From Flavobacterium hercynium (GTDB lineage: Bacteria > Bacteroidota > Bacteroidia > Flavobacteriales > Flavobacteriaceae), in NCBI RefSeq assembly GCF_002217285.1, contig NZ_MUGW01000018.1:14578-78577 (forward strand): a stretch of 64,000 bases of DNA. Reading direction: 5' to 3'. Below are positions 8,040 to 16,448 of this stretch, in pieces. Position numbers and translations under genes: made by a program. Numbering within the stretch: the first letter of the stretch is position 1; every line of letters starts with the position of its first letter. The notes under the pieces were generated by a model. The model was given only the letters and a program-made list of their open reading frames with translations. It ran no database searches and was not told where the DNA came from.

Positions 8040-8519
8040 ATGGATCAATCAACACCACTCATCATGGAAACTACATCAGAAAGAAACACCGCAACGTTCA
8101 CACACTTAAGCACTTTAACGCAATATTTTATTCCGTTTGGAAATTATATTTTCCCGATTTTAATCTGGACAAGCTACAAAGACAAGTCTGAATTTGTAAA
8201 TCATCACGGAAAACAAACGCTAAATTTTCAGTTGAGCTTATTGCTTTATACTTTGATTCTGGCTTTGATTGCAATTCCTATTTTCATAACTGTATTTCTT
8301 CGAAACATTCCGATGGAAGCCTTTTGGAATGATGAAGAAATGCTTATTAAAAATTTTGATTTTCAGGGAAACATTGGCTTATTAAGCATTGGTGCAACAG
8401 CTGTAGTACTTTTTGGAGTTTTAAAATTTGTTGAATTCTTTTTAGTGATTTACGCATCAATAAAAACATCAAACGGAGAATTATATAAATACCCGCTGAC
8501 AATTCCTTTTATCAGGTAA
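8040..8519 (+). CDS. DUF4870 (Tic20-like) membrane protein
   Basis: A 159-residue inner-membrane protein of the DUF4870 type. The N-terminal helix region shows HLSTLTQYFIPFGNYIFPIL, followed by the family hallmark KSEFVNHHGKQTLNFQ, then two long hydrophobic helices and a short tail, GELYKYPLTIPFIR. The function of the family is not established. ATG 8040 is used; an ATG at 8064 nearer the conserved part is an alternative. It precedes the PadR-PspC-GIN cluster in the same direction, but a GC-rich palindromic repeat separates them. Confidence 0.85.
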   Translation: MDQSTPLIMETTSERNTATFTHLSTLTQYFIPFGNYIFPILIWTSYKDKSEFVNHHGKQTLNFQLSLLLYTLILALIAIPIFITVFLRNIPMEAFWNDEEMLIKNFDFQGNIGLLSIGATAVVLFGVLKFVEFFLVIYASIKTSNGELYKYPLTIPFIR

Positions 8520-8550
8520 TAGGCAAAAGTTAAAAGTTATAGATTACCAA

Positions 8551-8640
8551 GGATTCCTAGCCCTGATAGCAGCGAAAATCCTTTTGTGTCCGCCGCGGCG
8601 GACACAAAAGATTGAAGCGAATAGCAGGAAAGAGCTCCTA
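8551..8640. repeat. Long imperfect inverted repeat with 30-bp perfect palindromic core
   Basis: The core 8581-8610 is a perfect 30-bp palindrome (half-site CTTTTGTGTCCGCCG). Outside it, CCTGATAGCAGCG on the left and the complement of CGAATAGCAGG on the right continue the pairing imperfectly. The GC-rich centre stands out against the AT-rich surroundings. The flanking words (CCTAGCCCTGATAG... and ...GAATAGCAGGAAAGAGCTCC) look like an interspersed palindromic element found in other flavobacteria, from memory. Confidence 0.8.
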
Positions 8641-8713
8641 AAAAAATCAATCATCAATCATCATCATCAATCAAAAAACGAATTGTTCAATCAAAAAAAA
8701 ACAAAATGAAATT

Positions 8714-9046
8714 ATGAACATTGAAAACACAAAAGCACAGATGCGCAAAGGTGTTCTTGAGTTTTGCATCCTATCGGTTTTAAAAGAAAAAGATGCATAC
8801 ACATCAGAAATATTAGACACTTTAAAAAACGCCAAATTACTAGTTGTTGAAGGAACGGTTTATCCGCTTTTAACAAGACTAAAAAACGACGGTTTGCTTA
8901 ATTATCGCTGGGAAGAATCGACTTCAGGACCACCACGAAAATATTATGGGCTAACGGAAATAGGACAAACATTTTTAAACGAACTAAACGGTACCTGGAC
9001 AGAATTGTCTGATGCTGTAAAACTAATCACCAATCAAAAACAATAA
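8714..9046 (+). CDS. PadR-family transcriptional regulator
   Basis: A 110-residue winged-helix protein. The PadR pattern is clear: KGVLEFCILSVLKEKDAYTSEI, then VVEGTVYPLLTRLKNDGLL with the recognition helix, and the wing ESTSGPPRKYYGLTEIGQ. It stops three bases before the PspC gene, so it is the first gene of an operon with the PspC protein and the GIN-domain protein and probably regulates that operon. It is short, lacking the long C-terminal dimerisation arm of classical PadR, as is usual for subfamily 2. Confidence 0.93.
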   Translation: MNIENTKAQMRKGVLEFCILSVLKEKDAYTSEILDTLKNAKLLVVEGTVYPLLTRLKNDGLLNYRWEESTSGPPRKYYGLTEIGQTFLNELNGTWTELSDAVKLITNQKQ

Positions 9047-9049
9047 GTC

Positions 9050-10783
9050 ATGAACAAAACAGTAAATATTAACTTAGGAGGCATGTTTTTTCACATTGAT
9101 GAAGATGCATACTTAAAATTGACGCGCTACTTTGACGCTATAAAACGATCACTAAATAACTCGTCTGGTCAGGATGAAATTATTAAAGATATTGAAATGC
9201 GTGTTTCTGAATTATTGACAGAAAAACAAATTAGCGACAAACATGTTGTGGGCGTGAAAGATGTTGATGAGGTGATTGCAGTTATGGGACAACCGGAAGA
9301 CTACATTATTGAGGATGACGAAAAACCAAACCAATCGTTTGATAACGGAACCAGAAAACACAAAAAATTATACCGCGATAAAGAAAAAGGTATGATTGGT
9401 GGTGTAGCAACCGGTTTAGGACACTATTTTGGAATTGATGCGGTATGGATCAAAATCATTTTCTTAATATTTGTTTTTGCAGGTTTTGGAACCGGAATAT
9501 TGGCTTATTTTGTTCTTTGGGTGGTAACTCCGGAAGCAATTACAACTTCTGAAAAACTTGAAATGACGGGAGAGCCAGTAACTATTTCAAATATTGAAAA
9601 AAAGGTACGCGAAGAAATCGAATCACTTTCTGACCGATTTAAAAATGCAGATTATGATGCAATGGGAAATCAGGTAAAGTCGGGAGCTGGGAGAATAAGT
9701 AGTTCGTTTGGAGACTTTATCATGACTATTTTTAAAATCTTCGCTAAATTTTTAGGTGTTATTTTAATCATGTCTGGTATTACGGTTTTAATCATGTTAT
9801 TGATTGGCGTTTTTACAATTGGAACTAATGTTTTTGTTGATTTTCCTTGGCAAAACTTTATTGAAGCAGGAAACTTTACCGAATATCCGTTATGGTCATT
9901 TGGTTTACTAATGCTTTTTGCGGTTGGAATTCCGTTTTTCTTCTTGACGCTTTTAGGTTTTAAATTATTATCACCAAACCTTAAATCAATAGGAAATATT
10001 ACAAAATATACATTGTTGGCTATTTGGATTATTGCAGTTGCTATCTCAATAAGCATTGGTATCAAACAGGCAACCGAAGTTTCTTATGATAACAAAACTG
10101 TTGAAAAAAAGACTATCGCTATTACAGCAAAAGATACGCTTTTCGTAAAATTCAGATACAATGACTATTATGCTAAAGATTTAAATCACCACAGAGATTT
10201 TCAATTTGTGCAGGATTCAGCAAACAATGAGGTAATTTATTCTACAGATGTACGTTTACATGTTTTGCATACAGATGAAAAAACGCCTTACTTACAAATA
10301 GAAAAGAGTGCAAGAGGAAATTCGTTTATCACCGCTAGAAAAAGAGCTGAAAAAATTGATTACAAAGTACAGATAGAAGGAAATCATTTAATTTTGGATA
10401 ATTATTTCATTACTGATGTAAAAAACAAATTCAGAGGTCAGGAAGTTGACATATATTTGTACTTGCCGGAAGGACAACTTTTTAAACCAGATGCTTCTCT
10501 TCAAGATTATGATGACTCTGAAAATGATTTTTTTAATTTACACTTTACCGGAAACTATAGCTATATAGTAAAAAATTCAAAAATCATTTGCCTTGACTGT
10601 CCTGCTGATGAAGATGACAATAATGATGATGATGAAATAAACAATGAAGAAGTAAATGATATTGACAACGATACTGTAAAAGAAGTATCGATTAAAATAA
10701 ATGGAAAAGAAGTTTTAAACGGCACAAAAACCAAAGGAAAGCTAACCACTGATAAAAACGGAGTTATAATCAAAATTAACTAA
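9050..10783 (+). CDS. PspC-domain membrane protein
   Basis: A 577-residue inner-membrane protein. Residues 1-95 are a soluble region (NLGGMFFHIDEDAY) that recurs in PadR-linked flavobacterial PspC proteins. Residues about 103-160 form the PspC domain (KLYRDKEKGMIGGVATGLGH followed by a hydrophobic helix). Three further membrane segments lie between 220 and 345, and a C-terminal beta-rich region runs to the end with an Asp/Asn-rich acidic stretch near residues 521-545. PspC relatives take part in envelope-stress responses. It is flanked by PadR (3-base gap) and a GIN lipoprotein (4-base gap), indicating one transcript. Confidence 0.88.
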   Translation: MNKTVNINLGGMFFHIDEDAYLKLTRYFDAIKRSLNNSSGQDEIIKDIEMRVSELLTEKQISDKHVVGVKDVDEVIAVMGQPEDYIIEDDEKPNQSFDNGTRKHKKLYRDKEKGMIGGVATGLGHYFGIDAVWIKIIFLIFVFAGFGTGILAYFVLWVVTPEAITTSEKLEMTGEPVTISNIEKKVREEIESLSDRFKNADYDAMGNQVKSGAGRISSSFGDFIMTIFKIFAKFLGVILIMSGITVLIMLLIGVFTIGTNVFVDFPWQNFIEAGNFTEYPLWSFGLLMLFAVGIPFFFLTLLGFKLLSPNLKSIGNITKYTLLAIWIIAVAISISIGIKQATEVSYDNKTVEKKTIAITAKDTLFVKFRYNDYYAKDLNHHRDFQFVQDSANNEVIYSTDVRLHVLHTDEKTPYLQIEKSARGNSFITARKRAEKIDYKVQIEGNHLILDNYFITDVKNKFRGQEVDIYLYLPEGQLFKPDASLQDYDDSENDFFNLHFTGNYSYIVKNSKIICLDCPADEDDNNDDDEINNEEVNDIDNDTVKEVSIKINGKEVLNGTKTKGKLTTDKNGVIIKIN

Positions 10784-10787
10784 GGCC

Positions 10788-11522
10788 ATGATAAAAATAA
10801 TCATTCATATTACGAAATTCATTATTGCGACAATTACCGCATTATTGTTTGCTTCATGTAACTTAAACATGAATACTGTAGAAGGTAGTGGAAATGTAAC
10901 TACTGAGAAAAGGATTGTTCAGGGCGATTTTAAAAACATCGACGTTAGCAACGCTATAGAATTAGTTATTGAACAAGCGGATGTAACTGAAATTGTTGTC
11001 GAAGCAGATGACAATTTACAAAATGAGATTGTTACAAAAGTAGAACACGGAACTTTAGTGATTAAATGTAAATTTAATTCCTTTAGAAATGTTACCATGA
11101 AAAGAGTAACGGTAAAGATGCCTGTTATTGAAAACCTTGATGCTTCAAGTGCAGCTTCTATACAAAGCAAAAATGTATTGCAAGGTGAAAACATTGATTT
11201 AGAAACATCCAGTGCAGCAACGATGGACCTGAACATTGAATCTGATAATATTTCTTGTAAATCAAGCAGTGGAAGCTCTATTACCATCCAGGGAAAAGCT
11301 TTAAAAATTAAAACAAAAGCATCCAGCGGTTCAAGCATCGATGCCGGAAAGTTATTAGCAAACGATGTTGAGGCTGATGCTTCGAGTGGTGCAACTCTGG
11401 ATGTACACCCTATTTTAAGCTTAAAAGCAGGAGCTTCGAGCGGAGCAAACATCAATTATCTATCGACTCCTAAAACTATCGAAAAAACTTCCAGCTCAGG
11501 AGGAAGTGTAAATCAGGGATAA
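10788..11522 (+). CDS. GIN-domain (DUF2807) lipoprotein
   Basis: A 244-residue exported protein whose signal peptide ends with the lipobox LFASC (Cys24), so it is likely lipid-anchored. The mature part is a DUF2807 auto-adhesin or GIN-type right-handed beta-helix made of short repeats such as ASSAAS, SSSGSS, ASSGSS, ASSGAT and ASSGAN, with period about 15-20 residues. It follows the PspC gene by four bases and is followed by a second GIN-domain gene. Function is unknown; an envelope-associated scaffold is plausible. Confidence 0.87.
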   Translation: MIKIIIHITKFIIATITALLFASCNLNMNTVEGSGNVTTEKRIVQGDFKNIDVSNAIELVIEQADVTEIVVEADDNLQNEIVTKVEHGTLVIKCKFNSFRNVTMKRVTVKMPVIENLDASSAASIQSKNVLQGENIDLETSSAATMDLNIESDNISCKSSSGSSITIQGKALKIKTKASSGSSIDAGKLLANDVEADASSGATLDVHPILSLKAGASSGANINYLSTPKTIEKTSSSGGSVNQG

Positions 11523-11581
11523 TATACTGACAATGTATGTTAAAAATAAAAGAAATCATTCATCACAAGTGGATGATTTTT

Positions 11582-11589
11582 TATATTTG
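11582..11589 (+). promoter_or_regulatory. -7 promoter box (TATATTTG)
   Basis: A perfect TAnnTTTG box sits 21 bases before ATG 11611 and just behind a weak hairpin with a T tract (about 11553-11580). This suggests that the second GIN gene has its own transcription start and that its coding region begins at 11611, not further upstream. Confidence 0.55.
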
Positions 11590-11610
11590 TTGAAATCAAA
11601 TTTAGAATTA

Positions 11611-12531
11611 ATGAAAAAAAGCACAACCTTAATCCTATTATTACTAGTTACGACATTAACATTTGCTCAAAAAAGAGAAAAAATAAAAGGATCTAAAATC
11701 GTTACTACTTCAATAAAAGAAGTGGGCGATTTTGACGGCATTGAAGTCGATGATAATTTAGATGTGTATTTGGAACGCGGAGAAAAAAACGAAATCAAAA
11801 TTGAAGCCGACGATAATTTACATGAAATTATCGGAATGGATTTAAGAGAAAAAGTGCTGCGTTTATATACGTCAAAAGAAACTAATATTTTTAAAAAATT
11901 AGTGGTTCGCGTTACGTATACCCCTTCACTAAATAAAGTTATTGCCAAAAACGAGGCCAAAGTGTATGCCATACAAGAGCTTCAGTTAGATGACATTACC
12001 TTTCATAGCTTTGATTTCGCGAAATTGTATCTTAATGTAAATGCTAAGAAATTTAGTTTGTTTGCTGACGACAAATCCAGGATAGAATTGAACTTGAAAG
12101 CTGATGATGGAAGTTTTCAATTGAGTAAATATGCCGCTATTAAAACACTGGTTTCTGCTACTAAATTTAAATGCGATCAATATCAAAAATCAGCTGCCAC
12201 TATAGAAGGAATTGCTGAAAAAGCAACTATTCGATTAGATAATAATGCTGTTTTTAACGGAACACGATTTACTCTGAAAGAGACTAACCTTGTTACAGAA
12301 GGTTCTGCTGTTGCAACTGTTTTAGGTCAAACAACAATTGCAATTGCTGCCAGCGACAAATCGGAAGTTTCATTATTTGGTGATCCAAAAATCGAACTTA
12401 CCCGTTTTACGGACGAAGCCAAATTGATTAAGAAACCAGGTGCTATCAAATTAAAATCAGAGTTAGAAAAAGAAAAGAAGGAAAAAGAAAAGAATAAAGA
12501 CGAGAAACCAAAAGAAGATAAAAAAGAATAA
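11611..12531 (+). CDS. Secreted GIN-domain (DUF2807) protein
   Basis: A 306-residue protein with a signal peptide (MKKSTTLILLLLVTTLTFAQ). The body is a beta-helix of the DUF2807 type (DFDGIEVDDNLDVYLERGEK, later LKADDGSFQLSKYAA). The C-terminal 25 residues are almost all Lys and Glu. The frame opens at 11533, but the signal peptide and the -7 box at 11582 place the start at ATG 11611. It differs from the upstream GIN protein in lacking a lipobox. It shares direction with the PspC cluster and ends before a bidirectional terminator. Confidence 0.85.
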   Translation: MKKSTTLILLLLVTTLTFAQKREKIKGSKIVTTSIKEVGDFDGIEVDDNLDVYLERGEKNEIKIEADDNLHEIIGMDLREKVLRLYTSKETNIFKKLVVRVTYTPSLNKVIAKNEAKVYAIQELQLDDITFHSFDFAKLYLNVNAKKFSLFADDKSRIELNLKADDGSFQLSKYAAIKTLVSATKFKCDQYQKSAATIEGIAEKATIRLDNNAVFNGTRFTLKETNLVTEGSAVATVLGQTTIAIAASDKSEVSLFGDPKIELTRFTDEAKLIKKPGAIKLKSELEKEKKEKEKNKDEKPKEDKKE

Positions 12532-12594
12532 ACTTTTGAAAAAAATCTTTATTCCTTTTTTAGGTTACGCTCTTTAATTCACACTTATAAAACA

Positions 12595-12622
12595 AAAAGT
12601 CCCATTTTACAATGGGACTTTT
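12595..12622. terminator. Bidirectional terminator
   Basis: A perfect 12-bp stem (12595-12606 with 12611-12622, arm AAAAGTCCCATT) with a TTAC loop lies between the converging GIN gene and trxB. T-rich ends on both strands fit a shared terminator. Confidence 0.88.
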
Positions 12623-12671
12623 CTATATAAAATAACGACTTCTATTCTAAAACAAAAGCCGATTTGGATAT

Positions 12672-13619
12672 TTATTCTTTAGCAGCTAAATAACGCTCTG
12701 CATCAAGAGCAGCCATACATCCTGTTCCGGCAGCTGTAATCGCTTGACGGTAAACATGGTCTGCAGCATCTCCGGCAACAAAAACACCTTCTACATTTGT
12801 TTTAGATGTTCCCGGTGTATTTACGATATAACCTGTTTCATCAAGTGTAATGTAATCTGCAAAAATATCTGTGTTTGGTTTATGACCGATTGCTACGAAA
12901 AATCCTGTTGCAGGAATTTCAATAACTTCATTTGTAGTTTTGTTTAATGCTTTGATAGCGTGTACAACATTGTCATCTCCTAACACTTCTAGAGTATCGT
13001 GATTCATTAAGATTTCGATGTTTTCTGTTTTTCTAACACGCTCTTCCATAATTTTAGAAGCTCTGAACTTTTCGCTTCTTACTAACATGGTTACTTTTTT
13101 GCAAAGTTTAGATAAATAATGTGCTTCTTCGCAAGCAGAATCTCCTGCCCCAACGATTACAACTTCCTGATTACGGTAGAAAAATCCGTCGCAAACGGCA
13201 CATGCAGAAACGCCACCACCCATTTGAAGATAATGCTGCTCTGATGGTAATCCTAGATATTTAGCAGAAGCTCCTGTAGAAATAATAACAGTTTCGCAAT
13301 GTAATTCGATACTATCATTAATCCACACTTTGTGAATACCTCCTGAAAAATCAACTTTAGTTGCCCAGCCATCACGAATATCTGCTCCAAAACGTTTTGC
13401 CTGATCTTGCAGCTGAATCATCATTTCCGGTCCCGTAACTCCATCAACATAACCCGGGAAGTTTTCTACTTCATTAGTTGTAGTCAACTGACCACCCGGT
13501 TGCATTCCCTGATATAATATTGGATTCATATTTGCTCTGGCAGCATAGATTGCAGCAGTATAACCTGCAGGACCAGAACCAATAATAAGACATTTAATTT
13601 TTTCGATTGTATCTGACAT
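12672..13619 (-). CDS. trxB: Thioredoxin-disulfide reductase
   Basis: A 315-residue cytoplasmic flavoenzyme that reduces thioredoxin with NADPH. The FAD-binding motif GSGPAGYTAAIYAARA lies at residues 14-29. The redox-active pair is CAVC (Cys140, Cys143), the NADPH-binding motif is GAGDSACEEAHYL, and the C-terminal FAD motif is GVFVAGDAAD. The length is normal for the low-molecular-weight class. CAVC in place of CATC is a common variant. It is monocistronic with its own -7 box at 13648-13655. Confidence 0.96.
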   Translation of the reverse strand: MSDTIEKIKCLIIGSGPAGYTAAIYAARANMNPILYQGMQPGGQLTTTNEVENFPGYVDGVTGPEMMIQLQDQAKRFGADIRDGWATKVDFSGGIHKVWINDSIELHCETVIISTGASAKYLGLPSEQHYLQMGGGVSACAVCDGFFYRNQEVVIVGAGDSACEEAHYLSKLCKKVTMLVRSEKFRASKIMEERVRKTENIEILMNHDTLEVLGDDNVVHAIKALNKTTNEVIEIPATGFFVAIGHKPNTDIFADYITLDETGYIVNTPGTSKTNVEGVFVAGDAADHVYRQAITAAGTGCMAALDAERYLAAKE

Positions 13620-13647
13620 AATATATTAACATTAATAATTGATGGTG

Positions 13648-13655
13648 CAAAAATA
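13648..13655 (-). promoter_or_regulatory. -7 promoter box of trxB (TATTTTTG)
   Basis: Read on the minus strand, TATTTTTG matches TAnnTTTG and lies 28 bases before the trxB start codon. No -33 TTG stands at the expected distance. Confidence 0.5.
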
Positions 13656-13740
13656 AGACTTTATTGTATTATAAAGGAATGACAATAATCAGTTTTTATT
13701 ATTCTGAAATAGAGGAATTAAGAAAGACCCTAAAATAAAA

Positions 13741-13769
13741 AAATCCTTTCTGCAGAACAGAAAGGATTT
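13741..13769 (-). terminator. Terminator of the tRNA-Pro transcript
   Basis: A perfect 12-bp stem (13741-13752 with 13758-13769, arm AAATCCTTTCTG) with a five-base loop. On the minus strand it is followed by a run of T, and it starts four bases after the tRNA. Confidence 0.88.
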
Positions 13770-13772
13770 TCG

Positions 13773-13847
13773 TCGGGGTGGCAGGATTCGAACCTGCGGC
13801 CTCCTGCTCCCAAAGCAGGCGCGATAACCGGGCTACGCTACACCCCG
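13773..13847 (-). tRNA. tRNA-Pro (anticodon TGG)
   Basis: The minus strand folds into a full cloverleaf: acceptor 5' CGGGGTG with 3' CACCCCG plus discriminator A, D-arm with AGCCCGGTTATCGC, anticodon stem-loop CTGC-TTTGGGA-GCAG giving anticodon TGG, and a T-arm containing GGTTCGAATCC. The 3' CCA is not encoded. It is single and not part of a cluster. Confidence 0.96.
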
Positions 13848-13857
13848 TAAGCGGGTG

Positions 13858-13887
13858 CAAAGATAGAATTATTTTTTGCTTATCCAA
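13858..13887 (-). promoter_or_regulatory. Promoter of tRNA-Pro
   Basis: On the minus strand a TTG (13885-13887) is followed after 19 bases by TATCTTTG (13858-13865), a full Bacteroidota promoter match. Its last G lies 11 bases before the first base of the tRNA, as expected for a tRNA gene. Confidence 0.8.
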
Positions 13888-14172
13888 AACAATTTAGAAA
13901 ATTAAATTATTTTTTTATTCTTTGCCTTTTCAGAGGGTGTAAAACGCTTTTTGGTATACATTTTAATACCCAACTTTCATTTCTGGAAGATTTCTCCCTT
14001 TTTCAAAAATAAAAACCGGCTTATTTCATCACTATTCTATTACATCTTTAAAATAAAGTTCCTTGAAACACGCTCAGAACAACGGCTAACCAAGTATTAT
14101 CAAATGTTAACAAAATAGATTTTCAAAAACCATAAATAATTGTATTTTTACGGTTCAAAATTCAGAAAATAA
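13888..14172. other. Non-coding gap upstream of parA
   Basis: About 285 bases without a credible frame. It is AT-rich. TATTTTTA near 14149-14156 is an imperfect -7 box that could serve parA. No parS-like palindrome is seen. Confidence 0.5.
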
Positions 14173-14940
14173 ATGGGCAAAATCATTGCGATTGCTAATC
14201 AAAAAGGAGGCGTTGGAAAGACTACTACATCTGTAAATCTTGCAGCCTCATTGGGTGTTTTAGAAAAAAAAGTGTTGCTGATCGATGCTGATCCTCAAGC
14301 AAATGCTACGTCAGGGCTTGGAATTGACGTAGAATCTGTTGAAATTGGTACTTATCAGATACTTGAACACAGTCACACACCGAAAGAAACTGTTATTAAA
14401 TGTTCAGCTCCAAATGTTGATGTGATACCTGCTCACATTGACCTTGTTGCCATCGAAATCGAATTGGTTGATAAAGAAAACAGAGAATACATGCTTAAAA
14501 AAGCATTAGAAAGTGTTAAAGACGAATATGATTTTATCATTATCGACTGCGCACCTTCTCTGGGATTACTAACTTTGAATGCTTTGACTGCTGCTGATTC
14601 TGTTGTTATTCCAATTCAGTGTGAATATTTTGCACTTGAGGGATTAGGAAAGTTATTGAACACTATTAAAAGTATTCAAAAAATTCACAACCCGGATCTT
14701 GATATCGAAGGATTGTTACTAACTATGTACGATTCAAGATTACGTTTATCAAATCAGGTTGTAGAAGAAGTTCAAAAACATTTTAACGATATGGTTTTTG
14801 ATACCGTAATTCAACGAAATGTAAAATTAAGCGAAGCTCCAAGTTTTGGTGAAAGCATCATTAATTATGACGCTACAAGCAAAGGTGCGGTTAACTATAT
14901 TAACTTAGCACAGGAAATTATAAAGAAAAACAGTAAATAG
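14173..14940 (+). CDS. parA: Chromosome partitioning ATPase ParA (Soj)
   Basis: A 255-residue deviant Walker ATPase of the ParA/MinD class. The deviant P-loop QKGGVGKTTTSVNLA is at residues 10-24, the A' motif is LLIDADPQANAT, and the Walker B motif is DFIIIDCAPSLGLLT. It acts with ParB in origin segregation on the nucleoid. parB follows after five bases, and DUF5683, dapB and lepB come next in the same direction, an order common in Bacteroidota chromosomes. The length is typical of chromosomal ParA without an N-terminal HTH. Confidence 0.95.
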   Translation: MGKIIAIANQKGGVGKTTTSVNLAASLGVLEKKVLLIDADPQANATSGLGIDVESVEIGTYQILEHSHTPKETVIKCSAPNVDVIPAHIDLVAIEIELVDKENREYMLKKALESVKDEYDFIIIDCAPSLGLLTLNALTAADSVVIPIQCEYFALEGLGKLLNTIKSIQKIHNPDLDIEGLLLTMYDSRLRLSNQVVEEVQKHFNDMVFDTVIQRNVKLSEAPSFGESIINYDATSKGAVNYINLAQEIIKKNSK

Positions 14941-14945
14941 TTTTT

Positions 14946-15848
14946 ATGACAAAAGCAATTAAAAAACAAGCCTTAGGAAGAGGATTATCAGCATTATTAA
15001 AAGATCCGGAAAACGACATTACCTCAGTAGAAGACAAAAATGCTGACAAGGTTGTTGGAAATATTATTGAGCTTGAAATAAGTGCTATCGAAATAAATCC
15101 GTTTCAGCCTAGAAGCAATTTTAATGAAGAATCATTACGTGAGTTAGCTACTTCTATTAAAGAACTTGGCGTGATTCAACCTATTACTGTTCGAAAATTA
15201 GACTTCAATAAATACCAGTTAATTTCCGGAGAGCGCCGTTTGCGTGCTTCGACTTTAGTTGGATTAACACATGTACCGGCTTACATTCGTATCGCGAATG
15301 ATAACGAATCGCTGGTTATGGCTTTGGTTGAAAACATCCAGCGTCATGACTTAGACCCAATCGAAATTGCACTTTCGTACCAGCGTTTAATTGATGAAAT
15401 TCAGTTAACACAGGAACAAATGAGTGAGCGTGTGGGAAAAAAACGTTCTACAATTGCCAATTACCTGCGTCTTTTAAAACTGGATCCGATTATTCAAACC
15501 GGTATTCGTGATGGTTTTATCAGTATGGGACACGGTAGAGCAATCATCAATATTGAAGATTTAGATGTTCAGACTGATATCTATCAAAAAATAGTAAGCC
15601 AGAATTTATCTGTTCGTGAAACGGAAACATTAGTAAAAAATTATCACGAAGGTTTACAGCCAAAAGCAGAAGGAAAAGCAAAAACACCATCATCATTTGA
15701 GGTTGAAGAAGTTAAAAAAAGCACATTCAACGAATATTTTGGTGCGAAAGTTGATATAAAAGTTGGTGGTAACGGAAAAGGAAAAATCACAATTCCGTTT
15801 AGTTCTGAAGCCGACTTTAATCGAATTATAAAATTAATTAATGGATAG
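14946..15848 (+). CDS. parB: Chromosome partitioning protein ParB (Spo0J)
   Basis: A 300-residue CTP-dependent DNA clamp. The N terminus LGRGLSALL is the typical ParA-interacting start. The ParB/sulfiredoxin-like nucleotide-binding domain spans about residues 40-130 with NPFQPR and GERRLR (95-100). A helix-turn-helix for parS follows (TQEQMSERVGKKRSTIANYL), and the C-terminal dimer domain completes it. Its TAG stop overlaps the GTG start of the next gene by one base. No parS site is recognised in the window. Confidence 0.95.
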   Translation: MTKAIKKQALGRGLSALLKDPENDITSVEDKNADKVVGNIIELEISAIEINPFQPRSNFNEESLRELATSIKELGVIQPITVRKLDFNKYQLISGERRLRASTLVGLTHVPAYIRIANDNESLVMALVENIQRHDLDPIEIALSYQRLIDEIQLTQEQMSERVGKKRSTIANYLRLLKLDPIIQTGIRDGFISMGHGRAIINIEDLDVQTDIYQKIVSQNLSVRETETLVKNYHEGLQPKAEGKAKTPSSFEVEEVKKSTFNEYFGAKVDIKVGGNGKGKITIPFSSEADFNRIIKLING

Positions 15849-16411
15849 TGAGTAAAATAGTCCCCATAAGTCTATTGTTCTTTCTCGCAGGAACCGTTTC
15901 TCTTTTTGCTCAGGTAAAAAAAGACACGGTTTTGGTCGTAAAAGACACTATTGCATTACAGGAAATTGATCCTCTTACTCCCGCAAAAGCAGCCTTTTAC
16001 TCTGCAATTGTCCCCGGATTAGGTCAGGCATACAATAAAAAGTACTGGAAAATTCCATTGGTTTATGGCGCAATTGGTACCAGTTTATACTTTTATATTG
16101 ACAATAATAAAAAATACCACAACTATCGGGACGCTTACAAACGAAGACTTGAAGGCTATAGTGACGACAACTATCAGTTTCTGGACGACAGCAGACTTAT
16201 TGCCGGACAGAAATTCTACCAAAGAAACAGGGATTTATCTGTTTTATTTGTAGTTGGCTTTTATGTTTTAAACATTATTGATGCCAATGTAGATGCTGCA
16301 TTAATACAATTCAACGTAAATGAAAGACTTTCACTTCGTCCTGAAATTTACCCCAACGATGTAACTTTTAGACCAAACGTTGGACTAACTTTTAATTACT
16401 CTTTTAACTAG
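15848..16411 (+). CDS. DUF5683 secreted/membrane protein
   Basis: A 187-residue protein with signal peptide MSKIVPISLLFFLAGTVSLF. The conserved core reads SAIVPGLGQAYNKKYWKIP followed by a hydrophobic segment, YGAIGTSLYFY, the pattern of DUF5683 proteins. The GTG start shares one base with the parB stop (TAGTG), indicating translational coupling. It is regularly found between parB and dapB in Bacteroidota; its role is unknown. Confidence 0.85.
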   Translation: MSKIVPISLLFFLAGTVSLFAQVKKDTVLVVKDTIALQEIDPLTPAKAAFYSAIVPGLGQAYNKKYWKIPLVYGAIGTSLYFYIDNNKKYHNYRDAYKRRLEGYSDDNYQFLDDSRLIAGQKFYQRNRDLSVLFVVGFYVLNIIDANVDAALIQFNVNERLSLRPEIYPNDVTFRPNVGLTFNYSFN

Positions 16412-16448
16412 ATCACTGATCTTTTTAAATTCAATAAAATACACACAA

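Noticed and set aside
13699..13887. 62-codon minus-strand frame across the tRNA-Pro gene
   Set aside because: It spans the tRNA and its terminator, which explain the sequence better.
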